NCBI GenBank assembly: GCA_946902875.1
Contig: OX336349.1
Coordinates: 9,199,891-9,263,890, forward strand
DNA length: 64,000 nt
Direction: 5' to 3'
Origin: Nematopogon swammerdamellus
Taxonomy: Eukaryota; Arthropoda; Insecta; Lepidoptera; Adelidae
The notes beneath the pieces are model-generated. The model searched no databases. It was not told the DNA's origin and saw only the letters and a list, made by a program, of their open reading frames with translations. Below, one piece after another: positions 41,190-52,446 of this stretch. Numbering within the stretch: position 1 is the stretch's first letter; each line of letters opens with the position of its first letter. A program made the translations under genes and the position numbers.

Positions 41190-42511
41190 ATGGCGATCTC
41201 TTTGAAAATTACTCTGCTGGTTATTATGGCGGTAAGTCTTATTTCTGTCTTTATTTTCATTTGTAAGAGTTTTCTTCGTCGTATTTGTCGAAAAAATTTA
41301 ATTTTTGCTTCTATTTCAATTGATTATTTAATACCAAGTTATTAAAAAAAAATTATACTACCGCAGTGAACCCTCACCGCACTGGTAGGTCGAAGCGTCT
41401 ATGTAATAGTATGTGTCTATGTAACCGTCCAGTTCAGTGTAGCTGGCACGACCAAATAGAAGCAATGACATGGCACCTAATTCACCAAGTTGTTGTGGGC
41501 TGACAACACGGATTTTGTAGGTGATGTGGCCGCAAACATTTTCAGTTTCCTTGAAAAAAAAATTTTTTTTTTATGGAAACTTACACGGTTGGCTACATCA
41601 CCTACAACATCCGTGATGTCAGCTCATAACACCGGGTGAACTAGGTACCATGTCAGGGCTTCCCTTCGGTTGTGCCGGCTACACTGAACTGGACGGAAAA
41701 CACAAACTATTTACATAGGCGTTTCGACCGACGATTCATTCAGTGCGGTGGTACCAACCCGGGCGGGTTGAACCCTACCACCTAGTAAGGTAAGAAGGGA
41801 AGGGACCTACAGTTTTACGTGGACTCCGAACCACGGTCAGCCTCCAACGGTCGAGCGGTCACCCATCCAAGTATTGACCGCGACCAGCGTTGCTTAACCA
41901 TCAATAGCGACAGTCGACTGTCTGCACCTCTGAGCCATCTGCGCAGTCAACAAATTTAGAGTAGACTTAAATGTCGCTCGCATCTTGGGTTCGCGCATGT
42001 GCAGTGAAGCAATTATCTACCCCTATGATCTAAGAGTGATGAACTAAAATTCGTTGGCTGCGCAGGTAGATCGAGCGGCATTTAAGTTTTGAAGGAACTG
42101 TACTTACATGGATACATACTACATGCATGCATACACCTTCTGAATTATTTAATTAAAAATTTTCACCGTCGTTTACAGGCATTATTCGTCGCCACCTCCT
42201 CCGCTCAGCTACTAGCGGAAATATCCGCGCCTCTGCCTCCAGGTCTATCCGAAAACATCCCTGCAGATCTTCCGGAGAGGATTCCCAAGTGGGAGACGTG
42301 CGATTACCCAACTCAGGCCGGGGCATCTTGCGTGGACTGCAAAACCATTCTGATCTGCACAGCTGTGGGAGGATTCAGGAAGGAGTGCGCCAACCCAAAC
42401 AGACCTCACTGCACTAGCGGATATTGCTCCCGGACGCCTTCCGCGGAGTGTGCGGACACCACCATCACGGAAGCAGCTATTTTGGATACAACTGCAGGGG
42501 AGGAAATTTAA
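41190..42511 (+). CDS. Small secreted eight-Cys protein, paralogue C
   Basis: Exons are 41190-41231 and 42179-42511 (donor GTAAGT, acceptor CGTTTACAG, phase 0), giving 124 residues. The spliced start MAISLKITLLVIMAALFVAT is a signal peptide, probably cut near SSA/QLL. A short Pro/Leu/acidic section (SAPLPPGLSENIPADLPERI) replaces the Trp/Gly-rich part of A and B. The Cys domain has spacing C-x9-C-x2-C-x5-C-x9-C-x7-C-x4-C-x7-C, and the tail is Thr/acidic (TTITEAAILDTTAGEEI). Its CDYPTQAGASCVDC segment is closest to paralogue D (CDYFTQ|AGASCVSC). The intron carries a facing pair of SINEs. An AATAAA lies at 42706-42711. Confidence 0.85.
41380..41560 (+). mobile_element. SINE copy in the intron of gene C (plus)
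   Basis: 5'-truncated and diverged: 'TCCAGTTCAGTGTAGCTGGC', tail 'GACAACACGGATTTTGTAGG', then poly(A). It abuts the minus-strand copy at 41563, so the A-run and T-run meet. Confidence 0.75.
41563..41948 (-). mobile_element. Full-length composite SINE in the intron of gene C (minus)
   Basis: Read on the minus strand: GCGCAGATGGCTCAGAGGTG (tRNA-like), GTTAAGCAACGCTGGTCGCG and ATACTTGGATGGGTGACCG (5S-like), 'GTGGTTCGGAGTCC', body, tail and poly(A). Confidence 0.85.
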
Positions 42512-43189
42512 ATTATGAATGTCGGCCGAACGTCAGTGATTGTATACGATGATCATAGGCATTTAGGGTGTAACTTGCTTACGTCTGGTTCCATTTTCGA
42601 TCGAATTTGTGTTATCTTTGTGCAAAAGTAGCTAGGAAAATGTTAAAGTAAAAATAACATACTGCATACTATCAGGATTTGTAAGTACGTACACATAATG
42701 TATGTAATAAATTTGTACATAATATAGACAAACTATTAATAATGGACATATCTTAATTCATGATAATAAGTTTGTTAAAAACCTTAGTAAATTAAAAACT
42801 TTGATTATCTAAGTTTTGTGCTTTTATTTATTAAATTAGTCGTGTCAGCGTCTCTGCTAGTATGAAGTCTTGCTATTAAACATAGCAAATCTGATTGAAG
42901 CCCAAATATGAAGTCACCAAAAAAAAGCGAGTCCGAAGGCCGAGCTGCGTTCACGTAAATGATAATGCCTACTCTATCAAAAAAAGTATCCCCAATTACA
43001 ACACATAACATGATTGGTTTAAACATGTAAATAATATGAAAGCTAACCGATACCCAATATCGATTATACTTTCGACCATATTAAATAACCGTAAGCAAAT
43101 AGGCTGAGCCGTTCTTGAGCTATTAAGCGAACATATTATATACAGATGGTATTATTCGCTGTCGAGACTTTTGGTCCGTGGTTCAGTTC
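42512..43189. other. 3' UTR of gene C and spacer
   Basis: Includes the poly(A) signal of gene C at 42706-42711. The rest is AT-rich with no gene. Confidence 0.45.
42706..42711 (+). terminator. Poly(A) signal of gene C
   Basis: AATAAA 195 nt after the stop codon. Confidence 0.5.
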
Positions 43190-43805
43190 AGTTCATTTAT
43201 TAATCTTTCTTAGGTACTAATAGTACACTTGATTTCGTCAGTTGATTAATATATAAATCTAATCTCACGTACATTTATTATTAGGAGCACTGGCCATGAC
43301 GGCGAAATTTGGTTTAAGAACAAATTATATTATTATTATTCACAAGAACAACATACTTAGCCTAACAAATGTACTTAGCTTCAATAGAATTGTCAAAATA
43401 AAATACAAGAACTATCCAGACAAAGATCAGTGTTATAAAATTAATATCATCAAAAGAATTGTCATAAAATAAAAAATAAAATAAAATAAATTAATAAGAA
43501 TACAATTAAAGTAATAAAAAATAGATCACATTATCAAATTTGTCAAAAACATTAGCATCAAAGAATTGTCAAAATAATAAAAAAGTTTAAATTAATCAAT
43601 ACTAAATTATTTCAGTGTAATTTGTTAAATAATCTACGGTTAAATATAAGTTAGTTATAATATTCTTCTACTGTGTAGCATTCTTTTTTGATAAGATACT
43701 TTTTTACTTCAGTCTGAAAGTATTTATCATCTAGTGTTTTAATACTTTCTGGTAGTTTATTATACAATTTTACACTGTTACAAATGAAGCTATTATATTT
43801 TTTAG

Positions 43806-45818
43806 CTAATCACATTTCACGTTTAATATGTTGCCTTTGTTCCTTGTGTTATGACCATGAATGTCTGAAAACAGTGGAGTTCTGTTCAAGTTTTTTCGAG
43901 CATGTAGTAAGTTGTGGTAGATATATAAACTAGGCATCGTCATTATATTGTATTCTGTGAATTTAGATCTACACGTAGTTCGCAATTTCACTTTACGTAT
44001 ACTTTTAAGTGCTCGCTTCTGAAGTACAAATATTCTTTTAGCTGCGGCTCCTTTCCCCCAAAATTTTATACCGTAGTTCATGATACTTCCAAAATATGCA
44101 TGGTAAACATTCAATGCAACTTTCTGACCACATAGATCGTTTATCTTCTTAATCGCAAACACAGCAGAACTTAGTTTATTAGAAATATTGTCAATATGCT
44201 TGTCCCATATTAGTTTGGAGTCTAGCTTTATACCTAAAAATTTAACACAGTCTGTGAATTCTATTTTGTTGTCATCTATCTGAATATATTCTGGCGTGTT
44301 TTTCGGGCGCAATGAAAAGTAAAGAGCTTTAGTCTTGTCAACGTTAAATAACAGGTTATTGTGTTTAAACCATTGTTTTATTCTTGTCATTGTTGATTTA
44401 GCTGCTCTCATTGCTTGGCCAATGTCTTTACCTGTGAATAAGAAGGACGCATCATCTGCGAACATGACTAGACTCCCCTCGTTCTCCAGGCATTCAGGAA
44501 GGTCATTAATGTACACAAGGAACAAAAAAGGGCCTAGAATAGAACCTTGTGGTACTCCATAATGGCAAGAACTTTCATCAGAATAATGTCCGTCCATTGC
44601 AGTGACATGTTTCCTTCCTGATAAATATGACTTCATAAGGCTTAGAGCATTATTTTTGACGCCATAGTGTTCTAATTTTGCTACTAGAATGTCATGTTGG
44701 ACACAATCGAAAGCCTTTGACAGATCGCAGAATACCCCTACGGTTTTCTGCGACCCGTCAAGTGCCTCGATTACATTCGTCAACATGGTTTCTATTGCAT
44801 CATTGGTATCCTTTCCTTTGCGAAACCCAAATTGGCAGCTAGTGAGCAATTTATATTCGTCAAAATATTCCGCAAGTTGATCTAGAATTATCTTTTCAAA
44901 GAGTTTACTTAGTACTGGTTGGATAGAAATAGGTCGATAATTGTTACATTCTTTTCTGGACCCAGTTTTGTGCAATGGAATTATTTTACCTATTTTCATA
45001 AGGTCAGGAAAAGTGCCGTCATCAATGCAATCATTAAAAATTTTCCCTAAAGTTGGAGCCAGATCTTTTATTACGTATTTGATGTGTTTTGTGGGCATGT
45101 GCCAAAAGTCTTGCGAGTTTTTAATTTTAATATTATTGTATGTCTTAATGATAGTTTGTGGTGTGATGTGTTCAAATTTAAAGTAATTATTTTTAGCTTC
45201 TGAAGTGGTTTTCATATATTTAATGGAATTATTTATTGAGTACATATTTTTGGTCATTTTATTAGCTATGTTTGCAAAATATTCGTTAAGTACATTTAAT
45301 TTTATTGGTATTGTATTTACTTCTATCGTATTTTTACCGGTTTCTCGTTTTATTATAGCCCAAGTTGTTTTCACAGTGTTTTTAGAGTTGCATATTTCCT
45401 CGCTTAACTTCATGCTTTTCGCTAGTTTTACTACCTTTTTATAGACCTTACTATATTGTTTTACGTAGTTCTCCATTGCCTCACTCGTGTACTTATCTCT
45501 GTACAGCTCATACATACGTTTTCTAGAGATACGTATTCCTGGCGTAGCCCACTGATTGAAGCTTGTAGGTTTGTGTTTACTCTCTACAAGAGGCCAATGT
45601 TTATGCATACCGTATTTTAACGTGTTAAATAAATGTTCATAATCACAATTATTGGGGTGTGCTTCTTCACTATGATTTGAGAGGTTATATTCTAGGTAAT
45701 TTTTCAATTGCTCAATAGTCTTAGTATTGACTTTTCTGAACTTGCGTTTTGGCAAAGACATTATCTCGGTTGTGAAAGGACTTACTAAAACCTGACCATA
45801 GTGGTCGACTCTATCCAA
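43806..45818 (-). pseudogene. LINE reverse-transcriptase frame of the broken element
   Basis: A 670-codon open frame with IGKIIPLHKTGSRKECNNYR, QFGFRKGKDT, GVFCDLSKAFDCVQHD, YGVPQGSILGPFLFLVYIND and the catalytic FADD. The RT core itself is uninterrupted. The frame is entered by a frameshift from the endonuclease (VDHYGQVLVS should continue the endonuclease end). The last ~50 residues are pushed into another frame near 43805. Confidence 0.8.
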
Positions 45819-46397
45819 GAAACAACTTCGGACTTAAATGATTCTTGATTGGTAAAAATGTTATCTATGCAGGTAGACGATGTTTTCGTAACCCTTGTTG
45901 GTTCATTAAGCATTCTAGTTAAATTAAAGCACCTCATCAAGTCTTCTAAATAATTTTTTTCATTACTTTCTTCAAGAAAGTTTACGTTGAAATCCCCACA
46001 TACCACGATGTTTTTTGTTGTATGAGATATTTTTTCGAGAGTTTTTTCAAGTAGCTTTAAATACGTTTCAAAATTACCATCAGGTGATCTATAAATGCAG
46101 CATATTATTAAATTATTTATTTCCGCACATGCTATTTCGAAATCTTTTTCAGTTGATAGTGCAGTAATATCGGACGTATTCCTGGCCTTATGATTATTCC
46201 TTGTCATTATTAAAACACCGCCATCTTTTAGCTTTTTCCTTCGATAATCGCTTACAATTTTCATTCCTTCTATTACTACAGATTTGTGTTCCTTCAACCA
46301 TGATTGTTATGCATAATATGTCAACATAGTTATCGTGAATTACTAACGATAAGTCAAGGCATTTATTTCGTATACTTTGTATATTTTGATGTAGCAT
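45785..46397 (-). pseudogene. LINE endonuclease pieces of the broken element
   Basis: LHQNIQSIRNKCLDLSLVIH in one frame, then KDGGVLIMTRN, CCIYRSPDGNFE, VVCGDFNVNFLEE and SSTCIDNIF in another. Together these are the N-terminal and middle motifs of an APE-type endonuclease, separated by a frameshift near 46300. The last motif (SDH) falls at the second frameshift near 45810. Confidence 0.75.
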
Positions 46398-46426
46398 TAT
46401 TAAGTTACTCTTGCTCTTGGGCAGTA

Positions 46427-47110
46427 TTAGTTTATGACTGAAGCTGCCATTTTTTCTCCTAAAAAAGATTGATTTTCATGATGTGATATTGTTTCGTTTG
46501 TAACATTTATGAATTTCAAGTTAGAGTTGACTATGAACGAGTCATTGTTGAGAGATTGGCCAAGCACACAAATGCCTTTACTGCCTGTTTCAAAAATATT
46601 TAAGTCAATGTATTCACCATATTGATATCTTTTAATGTTCGAAAGTATTTTTTTATTTATCACATGTATGTTGCTGTTTATTTTTTGAGCCGGATATTTA
46701 GTATTCGACTGTGGGATATATCTAAGGTTACTAATGGTACATCTAATATTCATTTCATTACAATGTTCTAATAAGCTACTGACACTCTTGAGATATGTCT
46801 TTACATTACGATTTGACGAGCTGTCTCCTGCTATTACTACTATTTGGTCGTCATTCGACATGTTCTTTGTAAGTTCTTTTATATTTTTCACAAGATCTTC
46901 AAGAGACGCATTGGGTTTGTATATCCCTGTAACTCTGGAACGCGTGCAAATTTTGTTCATATAATGTGCTATTCCTCGTCCATGGAAATCATAAATTATC
47001 AAGATTTTGTTTTTTATATCCGCTGATCTTGAGACCTCAGCGAGTCTTAGAGGTAATACAAGGGACTGCGTCAGGATGTCATCAGGCGGTGGCATGGTGC
47101 GGCGATACAA
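46427..47110 (-). pseudogene. LINE ORF1-like SGNH/esterase-domain frame, catalytic Ser lost
   Basis: 227 codons with KILIIYDFHGRGIAHYMNKI, GIYKPNASLEDLVKNI, DDQIVVIAG and INIHVINKKI-like segments. This layout fits the SGNH-hydrolase domain found in the first ORF of some CR1-like LINEs, where block I is GDSH(G/A)RG. Here block I reads YDFHGRG, so both the Gly and the catalytic Ser are replaced. The 5' boundary and original start are uncertain. Confidence 0.65.
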
Positions 47111-47292
47111 AGAAATTTATTGGCAACTTATCAAAAAAATTAATAGAAAAAGCAAATGACAAACGCGCTGGTGAATACTTCAGGCAGAGAGTCAGCCTGG
47201 CGATCCAGCGTGGGAATGCAGCAGGTGTAATGGGCTCGCTTCGCGGACAGGACACGGAGGACGGGCTGGACGAAATATTTTATATTTTTTAG
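47097..47292 (+). pseudogene. LINE reverse-transcriptase C-terminal relic
   Basis: FIGNLSKKLIEKANDKRAGE followed by YFRQRVSLAIQRGNAAGVMG, ending in a stop at 47290-47292. This is the same conserved LINE end as at 30087-30380. It touches the 5' end of the minus-strand LINE, suggesting a nested insertion. Confidence 0.7.
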
Positions 47293-48240
47293 GTTAGTTT
47301 TAATTTTAGGTTAATTTTAGTTTTTAACTTAGTTATATTTTATATTAGTTTAGCTTAGATAATTAGTTTAATTTTTATTGTATCTTCATTTTTTGGTTGT
47401 TTAATAAATACTTCATCTCCTGAAGATAAAAATAGAAGAGAAGATAGCGATTTTTAAATTTCCCTTCTGACCCCACTGCTCAGCTCATATGAAAATTGAG
47501 TGAAAGCTGGTTTGCAGTCATGAATGTATCCAGTGGATACATTCATGATTGCAAACAGTGGATCCATTATACAGGATGTTTCAGGGTAGGGTTTCGTAAC
47601 CTCAGGGTTCGAAACGATCCAGATTCGGTCATTTTATAGTATTTTTTTTGGTGAAAATCGTTTAATCGAGATTTGGTGGACGGTTAACGTCCATCTTTAT
47701 GGAATAAAAATAAAATGACTAACTAGCATGCTTAACTAGTAGAATTAAACTGCATGTAGGTAAATTCCTAACACTTAAATTTTAATGACATCAAAAGACA
47801 AAGGGGACTGGACTAGGTCATTGCGATCTCTAGACCTACGCCGCACTTTTCCCAAACTCACTGTCCATCGAGGTTTTATAACAATTTAAAATTTTTGTAT
47901 GAAAAAAAATACGGAATTTGAGTGATTTTTTTTTATTTTTCGATTTTAGGATTTTTTTCTTCTAATATTGAGTACTTTCTGTTCCTGAAGTTTCTCAAGC
48001 CTATTCTGAAACAATGAACTGAACGAATTCTATGTATGTATAATCAATATTATTGATACTCAGGAAGGGGTTCAGAAAAGGCCCTATATTACATCGTCCT
48101 GCTAAAAAGTACCTACATGAATTCGAAATGATGACAAATACATCGAATGAAAGAAATTCACAGCAGGTACTCGTACAAATCAATAATCTGCAAATGTAAT
48201 AATTACATTAAAACCTAATAGTTGTAGATAGATAGTGTTT
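47293..48240. other. AT-rich spacer with a short palindrome
   Basis: No gene is seen. Holds the palindrome at 47510-47556 and 'TATACAGGATGTTTCAGGGT', which resembles common transposon ends but could not be paired with a second end. Confidence 0.4.
47510..47556. repeat. Near-perfect 47-bp palindrome, 1-nt centre
   Basis: Left arm GTTTGCAGTCATGAATGTATCCA (47510-47532, 23 nt; shown split as GTTTGCAGTCATG and AATGTATCCA), centre G, right arm its complement with one mismatch. Confidence 0.9.
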
Positions 48241-48306
48241 TTTTTTTATGGAAACTGACACGGTTGGCTACATCACCTACAACGTCCGTGATGTCAGCCC
48301 ATAACT
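48241..48306 (-). mobile_element. SINE tail remnant
   Basis: T-run then GGAAACTGACACGGTTGGCT to 'GTGATGTCAGCCCATAAC'. Only the 3' end of the family is left. Confidence 0.7.
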
Positions 48307-49257
48307 GTAATAACTGCAATTATTGCAATTACTATCTATCGTGTAATATTTGTGTATCAATGCTTAGCTGAAGCTAGATAATAAACAACTCCGATTCTTC
48401 GTAAAGATAATAGGAATATAAATACAAATAGGCATTTCTCAATAAGTATCTAACGGATATCATTATCTACAACATGTGAGTCTCGATAAAACTCTAGTGT
48501 GATTTCATTACACGTCAATTACTTAAGAATGAAAACATGATAAACTTTAAATGGAGCAAAGTGTATTGTACAACATATGAACGGCCACCATGTAGCTGAT
48601 TATTACAATTTTTTATATGTGTGAAACTTAAATTACATAATATTTGTAAATAAAATTCTATAGTAGCAACTCATTAAAAACAATGGTCAAGTGCGAACCA
48701 CACACCCGCGCCGAAGGTTTCGTATAGATAGATCAATGATATTAACATAATTTATTACCTATCGGCCTTCGACCCCCGCCATCCTCGACCTCGGTTGACA
48801 ATCAATTACCTTAATAAGGCATTATAAGATATTAAGTAATATTTTTTTCACATAATATTTCATAATCCTACTTATTTGTTCAATCTACGCTATACGTAAA
48901 ACGAATTTAAAATACTATTTCATCTAAACAGGTTACTAGTATTCTTCGATACCTACCTCCCTTGGCGCGGCGGCGCCATCCAAGCCGGTCATTGTTAGTG
49001 AGAAGATACTGCGTAGACGACGACGCAACGTGAACTGAACAGTCAATCAGTGGAGGGTCAAGATTACTCCATTTGAAGTTTGCGGTAGTGAATAGAAGAC
49101 TGAGTCTATTTTAGACAAAATTTGTGGTGCTCTTACCCCCTAGAGTCCCTCAACAATATGAAGGCGTGCGAAGGATCGATAGCGCGCGGCCATGAGAGTC
49201 AACGCCCTCAAATAACAGCTTTTTAGGTACCTAGTGGCACGCTTTCATCGTTAGAGC
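48307..49257. other. Intergenic stretch
   Basis: No ORF, RNA gene or recognised repeat beyond short fragments. A GC-richer part at about 48955-49035 lacks coding signal. Confidence 0.35.
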
Positions 49258-49556
49258 ATTTTTTTTATGGAAACTGACACGGATGGCTACATCACCTACA
49301 ACATCCGTGATGTCAGCCCATTACACCGGGTGAACTTTGTTCCACGTCAGTGCTTCCCTTCGGTCGTGCCAGCTGCACTGAACTGGACGGAAAACACAAA
49401 CTATTTACATAGCCGTTTCGATCGACCTTTCATTCAGTGCAACCTACCACCTAGTAATATGAGAAGGGAGTCATATCCCTTAGTCGCCTTTTACGAAATA
49501 CACGGGGAGAGATGCAGTGGGGCCATTCTTTTAAAGTACTGGCCCCACACGGTACA
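49258..49556 (-). mobile_element. SINE copy, 'GCCGGTACTTTAAAAG' head subfamily
   Basis: From the T-run and GGAAACTGACACGGATGGCT to 'TTCTTTTAAAGTACTGGCCC'. It has an internal deletion in the GGTGGTACCAACCCGGGCGG part. Confidence 0.8.
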
Positions 49557-50417
49557 TAGACATGCTTTGTTAAATTTCTCGAAAACTAATGCTAAAAATA
49601 TAATCCTATAATAGTAGTTTTCTCCTCCAGTTTCCGTAGTTATATCATAATATTTTATCGGTCCCGTGCTCTTTGAAATAGTTGAAACAAAGCAAAGGCA
49701 TCGTGATGTGATTACAATGTTGGTACAATGTACTAAGGTGCATTATGTCGCATGTATAATGCCTGAAGATGTAGGAAATAAATAGAAAACAAACAAGAAG
49801 ATAGATAACAAATAATGCAATGAATAAATAATGCTAATCTACAAGTTTATGGAGATTTAGTAGTGGCATAGGGCTGACAATGCAATTAAATCGGGTTGAA
49901 ATAAAAAAAAAAATTCAGGATTCATTCTTGATTGTACAGTGTTTTAATTTTGTAACTTTTTTTTCTACAAACTTGATTTTAAGGGAAAACATGTGTACTT
50001 TCCTATATAGCGATTTATCTTTTCATTTATTTATATACCCACAGTCTTAAACTTTAATAAAAATTTTACTTATGCGGGGGATTTGCAGCGGAACCACTGC
50101 TCGATTCGCAGAAATACCCAGAATCATGGAAAAACAGTCGCGGTGTGCCTATTCAGTGAATAGGCACACCGCGACTGTGCCCTGTGAGGCTCGAGGTAAG
50201 ACGCGAGTAACTCTAGGCCCGTAGCGGTAAGTGTATAAACAAATAAATAAATAAATAAACCTGAGTAGGTACCTACTTAGTCAAAAAAGTTCATAATACT
50301 TTTTAAACAAACTATACGGAAATACTATACAATTTCAATAATAAAATGTCGCAAATCGTTATATCGCGTATCAACTCTTTTCAAAGCGCTACATTGGAAA
50401 ATAGTGCGAAATATTGT
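49557..50417. other. AT-rich spacer with a perfect palindrome
   Basis: No gene is seen. Holds the palindrome at 50134-50178. Confidence 0.4.
50134..50178. repeat. Perfect 45-bp palindrome, 1-nt centre
   Basis: Left arm ACAGTCGCGGTG + TGCCTATTCA (22 nt), centre G, right arm the exact complement (TGAATAGGCA + CACCGCGACTGT). The central CAGTG is shared with the palindrome at 47510-47556, although the arms differ. Confidence 0.95.
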
Positions 50418-50643
50418 TTTTTTTTTATGGAAACTGACACGGTTTGCTACAACAATCTACAATACAACATCCGTGATGTCAGCCCATAGCACCGGGTGAA
50501 CTAGGTGCAATGTAAGTGCTTCCCTTTATTTCATGTCCGCTACACTGAACTGGACGGAAAACACGAACTATTTACATAGCCACTTCGACCGACGTTTCGC
50601 TCAGTGCGGTGGTACCAACCCGGCCGGGATAAACCCTACCACC
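50418..50643 (-). mobile_element. SINE 3' part
   Basis: T-run and GGAAACTGACACGGTTTGCT through 'GGCCGGGATAAACCCTACCA'. The head is missing, so the subfamily cannot be told. Confidence 0.75.
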
Positions 50644-50930
50644 AATTTCGTCTAGGTATTTGGTTGGCCCTACCGCCTAAACCTAAATACGATAAAAGGT
50701 ACCTAGGTGTTACGTACGAGTAATACTTAGCGCAGCACTTCGGAATGTTATTATTTTATTTATTAACCGTTACCGGGAAAAAACTTGCCAGTATGTTGCA
50801 CATATTATGTGAACATCAAGAAACATTTCAAGCATCATTTAAGTTAGCTATGAAAGGCAGATCGAAATTGAAGTACTTTTGCTATTTGTTTAAAAAAATT
50901 ACTTTTACCTAATTTAAATGTGTCTATAGA

Positions 50931-51567
50931 CGGTGTTGCAACCCCAACCGTTAAACCCGAAAGGGGGTGATTCTGTACGTGAAATAGAACAACTTTTGTT
51001 ATACGACTTTTTTATTTGAATAAAAAAAAATTTTTTTTCTCCATACTTCCGGTCATGCGGAAACCGGCAGATTTTGTATTTTTTGTAAGTTTTAAATTAT
51101 ATTCTTCTAAATAAAAAAAAAATTGATCGCGCTCGAGAATACCGGATTAACGTCTTTTTTTACAAGTTCGCGAACCTATAACTTTGCGGCGCGGCGTCAA
51201 GGACTTATCGTCAGATTAGTTAAATTTAGTCTTAAAACACTAAAATCAACCCCCAATATTTTAATCTGACGCGCTCGAGTATTTCAGACTATCGATTTTT
51301 TTTTTACTAATCTGATCGTCTATCCTAGGCGCGCGTCACCAGATAAAGAGCTAATACTTTCCAAAGTTGTTCTATTAGGTCTAAACTCTAACTAAGGTAT
51401 CTCTCATATCTTAAACTGATGCGCTCGAGTAATTACCTATTCTCAATTTTGAGAATAGGTAATTAAAATTTGTATGAAAAAAAATTTTTTTTTTGTTCGC
51501 AAATTTTTTTTTTCTTCACAGAAGTTGTATGTCAGTTAAAAATATTACGGGGGCAACTGCAACACCG
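50931..51567. mobile_element. Candidate DNA element with CGGTGTTGCA inverted ends
   Basis: CGGTGTTGCA at 50931-50940 and TGCAACACCG at 51558-51567 are inverted, followed inward by C-rich and G-rich runs. A TATA on each side could be a 4-bp duplication, but this is weak. Inside are three diverged direct copies of a unit of about 145 bp, marked by GCGCTCGAG (about 51129, 51270, 51420), and a palindrome (51430-51465: TAATTACCTATTCTCAA mirrored, 2-nt loop). Confidence 0.5.
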
Positions 51568-51894
51568 TGTATAAAGTCAAAATATTTGGTAACGAAAAAA
51601 CAATTTTTTTCAATAGTCCTCTTCACATACACAATTGTCCGCAGTAAGGTATGGAATACTAAAAGGGGTGAGTTGTGTGCGTGAAATTTAATAACTTTAG
51701 ATTTTGAAGGCATATATTTATCTATTATCCACAAACTTGCCTAGTTAATATAAGTAATTAATGTTTTCTTATTTGTATTTAAAAATCTCGGAGTACCCAA
51801 TCTTGTTTCATTCGAATCATTTTAAATATTAATAAAAGTTAAAATAGGTACACATTCCGTTTAGTTACTTACAGACGTTTTGGGAGACCCCCAG

Positions 51895-52260
51895 TGTTAT
51901 TTCATTTACTTAGCGGTCCCCCTACGCCTTTAAGTAGCTAAACGGACATTATGTTTTACTTTTTAAGGGTTCTTGATGTGTCGGAGTTTTTAAAATTTGT
52001 AATTTAACTTTTATTTCAAGCTTTATGAGACTGAAAGTGTAATTTTGCATTTTACAGCTGAGATCCCTTCATCAATTATGAAAAGTGCCATTGATTTTCG
52101 AATCGGCTGACCTGGTCTTCATCAAACATATAGCTAAGAACCATCCCAGTTAAACCAGCTTTCTAATAAAAAAAACCGCATCTAAATATTGGTCTATCCG
52201 CTTGAGAGCCATGCCACAGACACAGATAGCCGTCAAATTTATAACACCCCTCTTTTAACG
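51895..52260 (+). repeat. Second copy of the 27-kb interspersed repeat
   Basis: 'ATTTACTTAGCGGTCCCCCT', 'TTAAGTAGCTAAACGGACAT', 'AATTTGTAATTTAACTTTTA', 'CTAAGAACCATCCCAGTTAA' and 'AAAACCGCATCTAAATATTG' occur in the same order as at 27060-27420, but without the inverted left arm. Confidence 0.65.
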
Positions 52261-52324
52261 GATAACTTCTAGCAGCCCTAACAAGTTTGTTCAATTAACA
52301 TAATTATGTTTTTCAACGTTATGG

Positions 52325-52359
52325 TATATAATAAGTGCAACTCCTCGACAACTTCAGTC
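52325..52359 (+). promoter_or_regulatory. Core promoter of Cys-rich gene D
   Basis: TATATAAT (52325-52332) and the initiator TCAGTC (52354-52359), with the initiator A 31 nt from the start of the TATA box. The predicted 5' UTR is about 90 nt to the ATG at 52447. Confidence 0.75.
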
Positions 52360-52446
52360 GTCTTTCGTCCACAGTCATCAGCTTGAAGTCAGCTACGAAC
52401 ATAGTTGAGTCAACTTGAAGTCATCGTTTCAATAGAATCAGTGGTG

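Larger units (their letters stand above)
43190..47110 (-). mobile_element. Broken non-LTR retrotransposon, near full length
   Basis: On the minus strand the order is an ORF1-like SGNH-domain frame (46427-47110), endonuclease pieces (46194-46397, 45785-46297), reverse transcriptase (43806-45818), a C-terminal piece in another frame (about 43655-43800), and an A-rich 3' UTR with repeated TTGTCAA. Frameshifts near 46300, 45810 and 43805 disable it. The C-terminal 'YNKLPESIK...KKECYTVEE' piece matches the relic at 1078-2121. The element interrupts or abuts another LINE fragment at 47097. Confidence 0.8.
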
